Counted from the first letter of the stretch, positions 31,611 to 41,441 are shown. The stretch: 64,000 bases of DNA from JAILLW01 sp045629045 (GCA_045629045.1 JAZQQM010000052.1:1-64000); one strand, 5' to 3'. Translations and numbers: made by a program. The notes: generated from the letters alone by a model not told the origin.

Positions 31611-33158
31611 TTACTTCGCGTAATCAACTACACGGGATTCTCTGATAACATTTACCTTTACCTGTCCGGGATATTCCATTTCAGATTCAATCTTCTTTGA
31701 AATATCTCTGGCCATAATAACCATATCTGTGTCGGTAACCTGTTCGGGAATAACCATAACACGAATCTCTCTACCTGCCTGAATAGCAAAAGATTTATCG
31801 ACACCCTTAAATTCATTAGCGATGTCTTCAAGTTGTTTAAGTCTTGTTGTATATGTTTCGAGTGTTTCTCTACGAGCACCCGGTCTCGCTGCAGAAATTG
31901 CATCGGAAGCCTGTACAATACATGAAATAAGTGATGTAGCCTCAACGTCACCATGATGAGATTCAACTGCATTAATAACTGTAGCCGATTCTTTATACTT
32001 ACGGCAAAGCTCAACACCTAACTGGATGTGTGAACCTTCCATTTCATGGTCAACAGCCTTACCAATATCATGTAATAAACCTGCTCTCTTGGCAACACGT
32101 ACATCTAAGCCAAGCTCGGCAGCCAGCAATCCTGATAACTGTGCAACTTCGATTGAATGCTTTAACGCATTCTGACCATAACTTGTTCTGAACTTCATCT
32201 TACCAAGTAATCTTACAAGTTCAGGGTGGATTCCGTGAACACCAACTTCTAATGTTGCTGCTTCACCTTCCTCCTTAATCATAGTCTCAACTTCCTTTTG
32301 CGCCTTTTCAACCATTTCTTCAATTCTTGCCGGATGAATACGTCCGTCAACAATAAGTTTTTCAAGGGCAATTCTTGCAACTTCTCTCCTGATAGGATCA
32401 AAGCTTGATAAAACAACTGCTTCAGGTGTATCGTCAATAATCAAATCAACACCTGTCATGGTTTCAAGAGTTCTGATGTTACGACCCTCTCTACCGATGA
32501 TTCTTCCCTTCATTTCATCATTAGGAAGCTGAACTACAGAGATAGTAGTCTCTGAAACGTGATCTGCAGCACATTTCTGAATAGCTGTAACCACGTAATC
32601 CTTAGCCTTTTTATCGGCTTCTTCCTTGGCGCGATTCTCCATTTCCTTGATCATCACAGCCGTTTCATGTTTTACTTCATCTTCAACAATTCTTAATAAG
32701 TACTCTTTTGCCTGTTCGGAGGTTAAACCTGAGATTCGCTCTAATTCATGCAATCTTTGTTCATTAAGCTTTTCTATTTCTGCTTTATCTTTAGCTAACT
32801 CAGCTTCTTTTGCAGAAATGGCAGCTTCTTTCTTTTCAATTGCCTCAGCTTTTTTATCAATGTTCTCTTCCTTCTGCTGAACACGACGTTCATATCTTTG
32901 AGCCTCTGCACGACGTTCCTTGATTTCTTTATCAAGGTCGTTCTTAGCTTTAATCGATTCTTCCTTTACTTCAAGTAAAGCTTCACGTTTCTTGGTTTCA
33001 GCAGTCTTAAGAGCTTCATCGATTATTTCATTCGCCTTTGCTTCAGCATTTCCGATCTTACCCTTAGCAACCTTTTTCTGATAAGTTGCCGAAAGAACCC
33101 ATGCCAAAGGGGCGGAAACAATAAGCGTTACGACAATTGCTATAACAACTGTCTGCAT
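31611..33158 (-). CDS. rny: Ribonuclease Y
   Basis: A 515-residue membrane-anchored endoribonuclease that starts mRNA decay in Firmicutes. One N-terminal helix (about 4-24), a long coiled coil (30-190), a KH domain (GRIIGREGRNIRTLE, about 215) and an HD domain with LLHDIGKAVDHE (about 365). Length and order match the family exactly. Own terminator; the 145-nt upstream gap holds an AT-rich promoter region. Confidence 0.97.
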   Translation of the reverse strand: MQTVVIAIVVTLIVSAPLAWVLSATYQKKVAKGKIGNAEAKANEIIDEALKTAETKKREALLEVKEESIKAKNDLDKEIKERRAEAQRYERRVQQKEENIDKKAEAIEKKEAAISAKEAELAKDKAEIEKLNEQRLHELERISGLTSEQAKEYLLRIVEDEVKHETAVMIKEMENRAKEEADKKAKDYVVTAIQKCAADHVSETTISVVQLPNDEMKGRIIGREGRNIRTLETMTGVDLIIDDTPEAVVLSSFDPIRREVARIALEKLIVDGRIHPARIEEMVEKAQKEVETMIKEEGEAATLEVGVHGIHPELVRLLGKMKFRTSYGQNALKHSIEVAQLSGLLAAELGLDVRVAKRAGLLHDIGKAVDHEMEGSHIQLGVELCRKYKESATVINAVESHHGDVEATSLISCIVQASDAISAARPGARRETLETYTTRLKQLEDIANEFKGVDKSFAIQAGREIRVMVIPEQVTDTDMVIMARDISKKIESEMEYPGQVKVNVIRESRVVDYAK

Positions 33159-33303
33159 CTTAAGAGCACCTCCTATTAAATTTTCATTGTACTGTATCTA
33201 TCATAGAATGCATATAAACACATAAATAGACGATTTAGCAAACTACAACGTTTATATTCTAAACTTTTAGAACAACAGTGTCAAGTAAACCGAACGAATT
33301 ATG

Positions 33304-33570
33304 TTAATCAATTTTATAAATATACTCTTCCAACATTTGCACGCGTTTGGCGATAATGTGTGCCAAAGCATTCTGAGCTTCGGTTTTCTTACGACTTGCT
33401 ATACACTGCTTAATCATAATAAGATTACGGTCAAATTCTGATAATCCTATTTCTTTTGAATTTTTATGAATTCTTTGAGCAGTTATACCTGCTACCTGCC
33501 AGTTATTATGTTCAATTGCCTGGCCCAGTTTCATAAAATCTTTGCTCTTTAAAAACTCTTCTTTATCCAT
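33304..33570 (-). CDS. Small helical protein between recX and rny
   Basis: An 88-residue, entirely helical, basic protein (MDKEEFLKSKDFMKLGQAIE start; QNALAHIIAKRVQMLEEYIY end). No domain recognised. It starts 45 nt after recX and is probably on the recA-recX transcript. The alternating hydrophobic pattern suggests a small helical bundle, perhaps a TPR-like repeat pair. Confidence 0.6.
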   Translation of the reverse strand: MDKEEFLKSKDFMKLGQAIEHNNWQVAGITAQRIHKNSKEIGLSEFDRNLIMIKQCIASRKKTEAQNALAHIIAKRVQMLEEYIYKID

Positions 33571-33614
33571 AACATATTACCAAAATAATTATAATAATAT
33601 TCTAATAAATTCTA

Positions 33615-34235
33615 TCAGATTTCATCATAAGAATTAATACACTTGCGAATCTTCTCGGCAGAAAAACCTTTACGATATAAAGATGCCAAAAGTTTCTGAG
33701 TTTCTTCATAGGAAAAATCTCTGTCAAAATACCCCTTTTTAGTAATAAATTTCTTAATCTGAAGTAATTCTACATCTGATTCCTCCGTGCCTATTTCATC
33801 ATCATAAGCCTGGGAAATCACATCCTTTGGAACACCTTTTGATGCAAGATCCAAAAATATTTTGTTTTTATTCTTGCTTTCTTTGTATGTGTAGATAAAA
33901 TCACGGGCATATTGATAATCATCCAGGTACTTATAGCTCTTAACATACTCAATAGCAATATCAACAATTTCGGAAGGATATCCCCCCGCAATAAGTTTAT
34001 CCGTAAGTCCTTTAACTGTGTAGGGTCTTACCTTAAGAAGATTCATGGCACGCAATTTAGCCCGCTTAGGAAGTACCTCGTTCATTATTTTATTGTAGTT
34101 TTCGGCAGTAAGTTCCGCTCCTTCGGATATTCCGTATGTACAAAGTTCGCCTTTGTATAACACAAAGGCGAACCCGGAATCTAAAGTTATTTTAATTTTT
34201 TTAGTCGTTACTTCCTGAATCGATGCTACTGTCAT
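33615..34235 (-). CDS. recX: Regulatory protein RecX
   Basis: A 206-residue RecX, which limits RecA filament growth. The ATG at 34235 (MTVASIQEV) has GGAG six bases upstream; an ATG at 34247 lacks one. Tandem three-helix repeats: AMNLLKVRPYTVKGLTDKLI, YLDDYQYARDFIYTY, KKGYFDRDFSYEE. It overlaps the recA 3' end by 35 nt, as in other Firmicutes. Confidence 0.92.
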   Translation of the reverse strand: MTVASIQEVTTKKIKITLDSGFAFVLYKGELCTYGISEGAELTAENYNKIMNEVLPKRAKLRAMNLLKVRPYTVKGLTDKLIAGGYPSEIVDIAIEYVKSYKYLDDYQYARDFIYTYKESKNKNKIFLDLASKGVPKDVISQAYDDEIGTEESDVELLQIKKFITKKGYFDRDFSYEETQKLLASLYRKGFSAEKIRKCINSYDEI

Positions 34236-35238
34236 TTGAAGCTCCATCTATGCCGTAATAAGCACGTACTTTAGCATTAATCTCATCAAATACCGCTTTA
34301 TTGTCCTCAAGGTACTGCTTGGTATTCTCTCTGCCCTGACCTATCTTGTTACCTTCATATGCGTACCATGCACCCGATTTATTAACAATGTCTGCCTCGG
34401 CAGCTAAATCAAGCACATCTCCCACAACAGAAATTCCCTTACCGAAAATAATATCAAATTCCGCCTCTTTGAAAGGAGGTGCAATCTTATTCTTAACAAC
34501 CTTAACCCTTGTTCTGTTACCGATTGCTTCACCTGAAGACTTAAGGGTCTCTACTCTGCGGACATCCATTCTTACGGAAGAATAGAACTTAAGAGCTCTA
34601 CCGCCGGTAGTCGTCTCGGGATTACCGAACATAACGCCAACCTTCTCACGAAGCTGATTAATAAATACTACGGAACAATTTGACTTTGAAATAACGGCAG
34701 TCAGTTTACGAAGAGCCTGTGACATAAGTCTTGCCTGAAGACCCACATGAGAATCGCCCATCTCACCGTCAATTTCCGCCTTGGGTACCAAAGCCGCAAC
34801 CGAGTCGACAACCACTATATCCATTGCGCCTGATCTAACCATTGTTTCGGTAATCTCAAGAGCCTGCTCACCGTTATCCGGTTGCGAAATATAAAGATTA
34901 TCTACATCAACACCTATGTTTTTGGCATATACAGGATCAAGTGCGTGTTCTGCATCAATAAATCCTGCAATTCCTCCACGCTTCTGGACTTCTGCAATCA
35001 TATGAAGAGTAACTGTTGTTTTACCCGAAGATTCAGGTCCGTATATTTCAATAATTCTTCCCTTAGGAATTCCGCCAAGTCCGAGTGCAATATCCAGGCT
35101 TAAGGAACCTGTGGGGATTGTTTCGACATTAATAGTGTTAGCCGGATCTCCCAATTTCATAACAGCGCCTTTACCAAACTGTTTCTCAATCTGTCCCAGT
35201 GCTGCGTCTAATGCTTTAAGTTTTTCATCTCTTTCCAT
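34201..35238 (-). CDS. recA: Recombinase RecA
   Basis: A 345-residue RecA. Walker A GPESSGKT (67-74), Walker B-type VVDSVAAL, loop L1 GDSHVGLQARLMSQ, loop L2 after INQLREKVG and GGRALKFYSSVR are all present. The C-terminus is acidic and serine-rich. Promoter with two LexA boxes shows SOS control. AAAGGAG precedes the ATG. Confidence 0.98.
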   Translation of the reverse strand: MERDEKLKALDAALGQIEKQFGKGAVMKLGDPANTINVETIPTGSLSLDIALGLGGIPKGRIIEIYGPESSGKTTVTLHMIAEVQKRGGIAGFIDAEHALDPVYAKNIGVDVDNLYISQPDNGEQALEITETMVRSGAMDIVVVDSVAALVPKAEIDGEMGDSHVGLQARLMSQALRKLTAVISKSNCSVVFINQLREKVGVMFGNPETTTGGRALKFYSSVRMDVRRVETLKSSGEAIGNRTRVKVVKNKIAPPFKEAEFDIIFGKGISVVGDVLDLAAEADIVNKSGAWYAYEGNKIGQGRENTKQYLEDNKAVFDEINAKVRAYYGIDGASNDSSIDSGSND

Positions 35239-35262
35239 AAAAATAATTCTCCTTTAAAATGG

Positions 35263-35274
35263 GAACATTTGTTC
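35263..35274. promoter_or_regulatory. LexA box 1, recA leader
   Basis: GAACATTTGTTC, a perfect GAAC-N4-GTTC clostridial/Bacillus-type LexA (DinR) site 12-24 nt after the recA -10 box. Confidence 0.85.
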
Positions 35275-35285
35275 TAACAGTTATC

Positions 35286-35314
35286 AGAATAAAACAAATG
35301 TTCGATTTTGTCAA
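35286..35314 (-). promoter_or_regulatory. recA promoter with LexA box 2 in the spacer
   Basis: Minus strand: -35 TTGACA (35309-35314), 17-nt spacer, -10 TATTCT (35286-35291). The spacer holds AAACAAATGTTC (35292-35303), a LexA box with one mismatch. LexA would cover polymerase contacts directly. The rest of the gap, 35,315-35,499, shows only AT-rich sequence and a small GCAAGAACTTGC palindrome. Confidence 0.85.
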
Positions 35315-35499
35315 CATCATTTTTTATAATTACAGTATATTTAGATATAAGTCCAAATAATTTCTCTTTGCTCGGGGTACTGGCAAGAACTTGCAACATG
35401 ACATTTTCGATATCGTCAAACTATCACATATTTCTGTATAAAGTCAATCCCACAATTTTCTGTTTTTTATACATAACTTCCGCTTACTGCTAATAAAAA

Positions 35500-35549
35500 A
35501 CTACCGATATAAATTGCCAAAGCATATTACGCTCATTTATATCGGTAGT
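35500..35549 (-). terminator. Terminator of the yicC-to-histidine-kinase operon
   Basis: Perfect 14-bp stem ACTACCGATATAAA/TTTATATCGGTAGT with a 22-nt loop, followed on the minus strand by TTTTTATT. Confidence 0.9.
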
Positions 35550-35571
35550 ATTCATATTCATATATTATTCA

Positions 35572-37617
35572 CTAATTTTCGATTAATGACGAATCCAGGT
35601 ATTTCCACAGTTTCTCATTAAGTTCATCCTGAGTTGCGGGTTTAAATACCGCATCTATAAAGCCGTAGCCGATATACTCTTCCAAAGCGCCCTTAATTGC
35701 ATTGGCGGTAAGAGCAATTTCGATAGTTTCGTTATTGAGTCCGTCCTTTTGAGCCTTAATAGCATTAAATGCTTCAATACCGTCCATTTCAGGCATAAGG
35801 TGATCCATAAATATTATATCGTATTTGGTTTCTTTTGTTTTTTGAAGAGCTTCCTCACCGCTTGAAACACAATCTATCTTTATCTGTGTATCCTTAAGCA
35901 GACCGGCAAACACTTTAAGATTCATAACATTATCATCAACCACAAGTAACTTTGCATTTGGAGCTTTAATAAGCGTTTTCTTTGATTCTTCAACAATACG
36001 CTGTTCTTCCGTGCTGTTAAAATCTCCTATAGGGTCTTTATTAACCATGGTCTGACGAATGCTGAAACTAAACTGTGAACCCAATCCGTAAACACTGTCT
36101 ACGAGCAGCTTTGAACCCATAAGTGTAAGAAGTTGAACACAAATATTAATACCAAGTCCAGTACCCTGAATATTTCTGTTTCGTTTCTCTTCTATTCTTT
36201 CAAATGCATCATATAATCTTCCTATATCTTCGTCTTTGATACCAATACCCGTATCCTTTACCACGAATTTAAGAAGGGCAGAACTTCGACCGACACCTTC
36301 CAGCGTAACCTTTAAAGTAACGGTACCGCTGTCGGTATACTTAATGGCATTAGACAGCAAATTCGTCAAAACCTGCTTGATTCTTACATCGTCGCCCACA
36401 AGATTGTTGGGTATATCTTTGTCGATATCAAATACAAGCTTCAAATTCTTTTCTCTTGCCTTAAATGAGAATAAAGTAAATTCTTCTTTAAGTAATTCCT
36501 TCAAAGAATATTCAACATCGAGAAGTTCCAGTTTGCCGCTCTCAATTTTTGAAAAATCGAGAATATCATTGATAATGTTAAGCAGATTTTCACATGCCTG
36601 GGTGGAATCATTGGCATATCCTATAACGTTCTTCTCTGTTGATTCCTTGGCAATCATTTCATTAAGACCCAAAATCGCATTCATAGGAGTACGAATCTCA
36701 TGGGACATCCTGGCAAGGAAGGTACTCTTGGCCGTAGATGCTGCAATTGCCATTTCTTTAGCTTCTTCTGCCAGTTTCTGTGAAGCCAGAGCTTCCTGAC
36801 GGGACGCTTGGGACTCGGCATATGCTGTTTCCGCAATAACTCTTGCTTTTTCTGCCTCAAGTCGCATATTATCCGCCAGTTCCTTGGCTTCTTCCGCCGC
36901 CTGCTTTGCCTTTCGTTCCTCTTCATTCGCAATAAGAAGTTTCTCGTAATCCGGAGTTTCCAGATATATCTGAAGCCATAATGTACCAAGCATTGTTCCG
37001 TACATACTGAACAATACCTTTGAATCGATAGAAAACTCCAGTGCGATTGATCCAAAAGCCACTATGATAAAGAATACCATTCCCCCGAATATTCCCTCAC
37101 TGAAGTGTTTACGATTCTTAATGGCAACAAGTAACAGGACTATCATATTAAATGCGGGTAAAATTAATTGAAGTTTCTGCAACGGTCCGTCAATAAACTG
37201 ACCGTTTTCATCAAGTCCCGTAATATAACCGGTAAAGAAATTGATTAATCCCAGTATAACAAGAGCAACTGTTGTGGTAATTATAAGCCAGTCAACAACA
37301 TTCTTCTTTTCTCTGTTATAGTTATCCTGACGACTGCGAACATACTGATAGGCAAGGGATGTAAGAATACCGCTTCCCACATTGTAGCCCAATCGGCAAA
37401 TATACATTACGACAACAGGGATTATATTAAGATAAGTTTCCGAAAGATTAAGAACAAAATCAAAAATACAGCTCAGCAAAGAAGCAAACAGAATGTAAAA
37501 GAACAATCTGTTTGAATTCGATATGTGAGAATATCTTTTGTAAGTTGCAACAAAAATAACAAGAAATACGAAAAATGCTGCGATTACGAAATCGGCATTA
37601 TGAATCAAATTAAACAT
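35572..37617 (-). CDS. Membrane hybrid histidine kinase (HisKA-HATPase-REC)
   Basis: A 681-residue sensor. Residues 1-220 hold about seven membrane helices without a known extracellular domain, 225-295 a long Ala/Glu coiled coil, H306 the phospho-acceptor (ARMSHEIRTPMNAILGL), then a HATPase with GTGLGINICVQLL, and a C-terminal receiver with VVDDNVMNLKVF and the acceptor Asp of FMDHLMPEMDG (near 605). No output domain, so phosphate must go to another protein. It overlaps pgsA by 1 nt. Confidence 0.92.
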   Translation of the reverse strand: MFNLIHNADFVIAAFFVFLVIFVATYKRYSHISNSNRLFFYILFASLLSCIFDFVLNLSETYLNIIPVVVMYICRLGYNVGSGILTSLAYQYVRSRQDNYNREKKNVVDWLIITTTVALVILGLINFFTGYITGLDENGQFIDGPLQKLQLILPAFNMIVLLLVAIKNRKHFSEGIFGGMVFFIIVAFGSIALEFSIDSKVLFSMYGTMLGTLWLQIYLETPDYEKLLIANEEERKAKQAAEEAKELADNMRLEAEKARVIAETAYAESQASRQEALASQKLAEEAKEMAIAASTAKSTFLARMSHEIRTPMNAILGLNEMIAKESTEKNVIGYANDSTQACENLLNIINDILDFSKIESGKLELLDVEYSLKELLKEEFTLFSFKAREKNLKLVFDIDKDIPNNLVGDDVRIKQVLTNLLSNAIKYTDSGTVTLKVTLEGVGRSSALLKFVVKDTGIGIKDEDIGRLYDAFERIEEKRNRNIQGTGLGINICVQLLTLMGSKLLVDSVYGLGSQFSFSIRQTMVNKDPIGDFNSTEEQRIVEESKKTLIKAPNAKLLVVDDNVMNLKVFAGLLKDTQIKIDCVSSGEEALQKTKETKYDIIFMDHLMPEMDGIEAFNAIKAQKDGLNNETIEIALTANAIKGALEEYIGYGFIDAVFKPATQDELNEKLWKYLDSSLIEN

Positions 37618-38171
37618 TATTTGTAATCCTTCATAATATCTTTATTTTTGTATAAATAATCTGCAAGCGAAACGATTGTAAGTACAATCGCAATCCACAA
37701 TATTATTTGTGTAAAAATATATAAGAAATCAAAATTCAGAATCAAAAGGCATACGGCAATCATCTGAAATGTTGTCTTAAATTTGCCCCAATAGCTGGCC
37801 GCTATTACAACACCGTTATCGGCAGCCACTGTTCTGAATCCGCTTATAATGAACTCTCTTGCAATAATTACTATTACCATCCATGCCGGAATTCGGTCAA
37901 TTTCGATTAAGCAAATAAGTGCAGAGCATACAAGCAATTTGTCTGCCACCGGATCCATGAACTTACCGAAGTTGGTTACCAGATTATTTTTTCTGGCAAT
38001 CTTTCCGTCAAGCATATCGGTAAGTGATGCAACAATAAAAATACCCAATGCCACGTAATCATTAATCGGGTTAGGCAGTATATCAGGTGCGAATTCCGGT
38101 AACAGCAACACTACTATAAATACCGGTATCAATATTACTCTTAAAATTGTAAGTTTATTAGGCAGGTTCAT
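37617..38171 (-). CDS. pgsA: CDP-diacylglycerol-glycerol-3-phosphate 3-phosphatidyltransferase
   Basis: A 184-residue membrane enzyme making phosphatidylglycerol-phosphate. The CDP-alcohol phosphotransferase motif reads DMLDGKIAR ... FGKFMDPVADK, complete (D-G-x2-A-R-x8-G-x3-D-x3-D). About six helices. Overlaps rimO by 14 nt. Confidence 0.95.
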   Translation of the reverse strand: MNLPNKLTILRVILIPVFIVVLLLPEFAPDILPNPINDYVALGIFIVASLTDMLDGKIARKNNLVTNFGKFMDPVADKLLVCSALICLIEIDRIPAWMVIVIIAREFIISGFRTVAADNGVVIAASYWGKFKTTFQMIAVCLLILNFDFLYIFTQIILWIAIVLTIVSLADYLYKNKDIMKDYK

Positions 38172-39489
38172 TTATTTCACCAATTAAATCATATTCATTA
38201 GAGTCGGTAACAAGTACATCAATTATGTCACCGCTTATTAATTCTCTGTCGGAAGCTGCAAAAAGATATCCGTCCACATCGGGGGCATCCATATATGTAC
38301 GGCATACATATACTCTGTCTTCAGGCAAATATCCGACTACGAAACATTTAACAATGCTTCCTATCTTTTGGTCGGCTTTATCAAAAGCTATAGTCTGCTG
38401 CAAAGCCATAATATCATTCCAGCGTTGTTCCTTGACATCCTCTTCAACCTGATTGTCAAAGGTCGCCGCCAAAGTATCTTCCTCCGGAGAATATTTAAAT
38501 ACTCCGAGTCGGTCAAACTTTCCTTCCCTGACAAGTTTCATGGAATACTCGTGGTCTTCTTCGTTTTCTGAAGGAAAGCCTGTAATTAGTGTGGTTCTAA
38601 GTGCCATATCGGGAATTTTGCCTCGTATCCTGTCAACCAAGCCAAGAATTTCATCGTGTGTCGTTCTGCGGCCCATAAGTTTAAGAATTCTGTCCGACCC
38701 CGACTGAATCGGCATATCAAGATAATGAACTATCTTCGGTTCTTCTTTTATGGTATCAATCAGTTCATCCGTTATCTCTTCGGGATAACAATACAGCAGT
38801 CTTATCCACTCAAGTCCGCCTATACCGCATAATCTGCGAAGTAATTCCGGCAGGGCTTTTTTACCATACAGGTCCACTCCGTAAATCGTGGTTTCCTGCG
38901 CCACAAGAATCAATTCCTTAACGCCCTTTTCGACTAAGGAAACGGCTTCACTTACCAAATCTTCCATAGGAATCGATCTGTAAGGTCCTTTTACCTTTGG
39001 AATAATACAGTAGCTGCAACATCTTGAGCAACCCTCTGCTATCTTAAGGTAATCATAGTGACCGCCTGTGGTAATAACACGTTCCATATTGCCCAGAGGT
39101 TTTCTGTCCACGGGAGTTCTATAGTCGCAAGATTTACCTTCAATAATGCCCTTAACCGCATCCGCAATGGAATCTATTGAGTTGGCAGATAATACAGCAT
39201 CAACTTCCGGTAGTTCATCATGAATTTCATCATAATATCTTTGTGCCAGACATCCGGAAATAATAAGTCCCTTAAGATTTCCTTCCTCTTTAAGGCGACC
39301 AAGTTCGATTATTGTATTAATACTCTCTTCCTTGGCATCTCCGATAAAACAGCAGGTGTTAACGACCGCAATGTCAGCTTCGGTTTCATCGTCCGTGAAT
39401 TCATAACCTTCTTTGGCAAGAATTCCCAGCATAACCTCTGTATCCACCAGGTTTTTATCACATCCCAAAGATACAAAATAAAGTTTCAT
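38158..39489 (-). CDS. rimO: Ribosomal protein S12 methylthiotransferase
   Basis: A 443-residue radical SAM enzyme that methylthiolates Asp of ribosomal protein S12. The N-terminal MTTase domain supplies cluster ligands in LGCDKN, NTCCFIG and ISGC; the radical SAM motif is CSRCCSYC (C-x3-C-x2-C); a TRAM domain lies at about 375-440. It overlaps rpoZ by 1 nt. Confidence 0.96.
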   Translation of the reverse strand: MKLYFVSLGCDKNLVDTEVMLGILAKEGYEFTDDETEADIAVVNTCCFIGDAKEESINTIIELGRLKEEGNLKGLIISGCLAQRYYDEIHDELPEVDAVLSANSIDSIADAVKGIIEGKSCDYRTPVDRKPLGNMERVITTGGHYDYLKIAEGCSRCCSYCIIPKVKGPYRSIPMEDLVSEAVSLVEKGVKELILVAQETTIYGVDLYGKKALPELLRRLCGIGGLEWIRLLYCYPEEITDELIDTIKEEPKIVHYLDMPIQSGSDRILKLMGRRTTHDEILGLVDRIRGKIPDMALRTTLITGFPSENEEDHEYSMKLVREGKFDRLGVFKYSPEEDTLAATFDNQVEEDVKEQRWNDIMALQQTIAFDKADQKIGSIVKCFVVGYLPEDRVYVCRTYMDAPDVDGYLFAASDRELISGDIIDVLVTDSNEYDLIGEINEPA

Positions 39490-39737
39490 TATGCCTCTTG
39501 AATTTCATCCTCTGATAAAATCTTGATTTTGCCCTGGTTTAATTCTTCAACGGCAACAGATAAAGGCTTCTCGCCCTCCATACCGTCTACCAAAGCGTCC
39601 TCTCCGTCAACAAGCTGACGAGCTCTTTTTGAAGTAGCCATAACAATTGAGTATCTGCTGTTAACTACGGGAGCTTCGCCCTCGGCAACATCTGAATTAA
39701 CTACTTTCATTAAATCTGAATAAGATGGGTGTAACAT
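39489..39737 (-). CDS. rpoZ: RNA polymerase omega subunit
   Basis: An 82-residue omega subunit: MLHPSYSDLMKVVNSD start, SRYSIVMATSKRARQLVDG core and KPLSVAVEELNQGKI tail. Its position between gmk and rimO is the usual Firmicutes order (yicC/remA-gmk-rpoZ). Confidence 0.94.
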   Translation of the reverse strand: MLHPSYSDLMKVVNSDVAEGEAPVVNSRYSIVMATSKRARQLVDGEDALVDGMEGEKPLSVAVEELNQGKIKILSEDEIQEA

Positions 39738-39761
39738 AATATCTCCTTTTCTTAACCGGAA

Positions 39762-40385
39762 TTATTTATATTCTTCCAGTTCTTCATTTATTTTTTTTAG
39801 TAACTCGGCACTGCAGTTCGGTGCATGATGTGATGCATCAATCAGCACGTGCAGGTCTTTAACACATTTATCAAGGTCATCATTGACCAAAAGATAATCA
39901 TAACGTCCTATAAAGCTTGATTCTTCATATGCTCTGCGCATTCTTTTGTTAACAACTTCCTCAGACTCTGTACCACGCTTAAGAAGTCGTTCTTTAAGGG
40001 TAGATGCATTAGGAGGTGTTACGAATACCAAAACCGCCTCCGGGAATCTTGTCTTAACCTGAATCGCACCCTGCATTTCGATTTCAAGAATAACATCCTT
40101 ACCTTCTTCAATGCATTCGTCAACATATTTTCGCGGTGTTCCGTAGTAATTTCCCACATAGTTGGCATACTCAATAAGTTCACCGTTACTTATTGCTTCT
40201 TCGAATCTTTCTTTTGTTACAAAGAAATAATCCTTACCATCAACCTCACCCGGACGCGGTTCACGAGTGGTCATTGATATAGACAGCGCATATCTGTCGC
40301 TTTCGGATACAATACGCTTAACAATAGTCCCTTTACCTGCTCCGGAGAAACCCGAAACAACTATCAATACACCTTTTTGCTTCAT
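39762..40385 (-). CDS. gmk: Guanylate kinase
   Basis: A 207-residue GMP kinase. P-loop VVSGFSGAGKGT, GMP-binding SMTTREPRPGEVDGKDYFFV, and the lid region RLLKRGTESEEVVNKRM. Typical length. Twenty bases after yicC. Confidence 0.97.
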   Translation of the reverse strand: MKQKGVLIVVSGFSGAGKGTIVKRIVSESDRYALSISMTTREPRPGEVDGKDYFFVTKERFEEAISNGELIEYANYVGNYYGTPRKYVDECIEEGKDVILEIEMQGAIQVKTRFPEAVLVFVTPPNASTLKERLLKRGTESEEVVNKRMRRAYEESSFIGRYDYLLVNDDLDKCVKDLHVLIDASHHAPNCSAELLKKINEELEEYK

Positions 40386-40405
40386 ATTCGCTCCTTAATA
40401 GAACA

Positions 40406-41284
40406 CTATTCGATATTCTGAATCTGTTCTCTGACCTTTTCGATTTCTGTCTTTAAATCAATGGCATGATTGGAAATAGAAAGGTCATTACACTTTGAAA
40501 GTGTGGTGTTGGCCTCACGGTTCATTTCCTGCGCCATAAAATCAAGTTTACGTCCGATTGATCCACCCTCGATAAGGTTTTCCTTCATAGTCTCAATATG
40601 AGAGCGAAGTCTGACAAGTTCCTCATCTACACACACCTTGTCAGCAAATATTGTAACTTCCATGAGAAGACGGCCCTCATCAATTTTGGTATCTTCAAGA
40701 AGTTCTTTTACCTTGGCTTCAAGCTTTTGCTTATATTCTGCAACAATCTGCGGTGAGCGTTCTTCGATAAATGCCACATGTTCAAGCATTCCGTCAAGTT
40801 TAGCCACCAAATCATTCTTAAGATTCTCGCCCTCTTTGATTCTTGTTTCTACGAAGCTCTCCGAAGCACCCTGTATTGCTTTAAGAAGAAGTGCCCATAA
40901 AGCATCCTCGTCCACATCCTGTTCTTCCATTGAGAACACCTCAGGGTATCTTGACAAGGTTGAGACTCTCACATCATCGTCAAGTCCGAATTCTTCGGCC
41001 ATTTCCTTAAGATACTTAAGATAGTCGCCTGCCACATCCTTGTTGTACTTAACGCTTACATTCGACTCCGAAAAGTCTTCATAGGTGATAAAAATATCAA
41101 CCTTACCGCGCTGAATGTAGTTCTTAAGTTCATTACGGATTGCTGCCTCAAAGAAGTTAAGTTTCTTGGGCATTTTGATGTTTACATCAAGATATCTGTG
41201 ATTTACAGATTTCATTTCGACCGTGATTTTGCGGTCGCCTTCCGTGACCTCGGCTCTGCCGAAGCCTGTCATGCTTTTAATCAT
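40406..41284 (-). CDS. yicC: YicC-family endoribonuclease
   Basis: A 292-residue protein opening MIKSMTGFGRAEVTEGDRKI and ending LDFMAQEMNREANTTLSKCN, then ISNHAIDLKTEIEKVREQIQ: both family signatures are intact. YicC proteins are hexameric Mn-dependent endoribonucleases. First gene of the operon, with GGAGG-like site; its promoter region is shared with divergent rqcH. Confidence 0.93.
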   Translation of the reverse strand: MIKSMTGFGRAEVTEGDRKITVEMKSVNHRYLDVNIKMPKKLNFFEAAIRNELKNYIQRGKVDIFITYEDFSESNVSVKYNKDVAGDYLKYLKEMAEEFGLDDDVRVSTLSRYPEVFSMEEQDVDEDALWALLLKAIQGASESFVETRIKEGENLKNDLVAKLDGMLEHVAFIEERSPQIVAEYKQKLEAKVKELLEDTKIDEGRLLMEVTIFADKVCVDEELVRLRSHIETMKENLIEGGSIGRKLDFMAQEMNREANTTLSKCNDLSISNHAIDLKTEIEKVREQIQNIE

Positions 41285-41407
41285 TTAATTAACCTCCCGG
41301 AAGTCGTCTTAATTCTGTCATTTTCACGACTTCACATACAAAGTTTATTATAGTTTAAAAGTACTTTTTTTGCAATGGGAACGGTACTTATGTACCGATT
41401 GTCGCCT

Positions 41408-41435
41408 TTGCAATATTTTTGAATTCTTGTATAAT
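41408..41435 (+). promoter_or_regulatory. rqcH promoter, apparently leaderless
   Basis: -35 TTGCAA (41408-41413), 16-nt spacer, -10 TATAAT (41430-41435), then six bases TCCCTT and the ATG at 41,442. No Shine-Dalgarno fits. Confidence 0.6.
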
Positions 41436-41441
41436 TCCCTT

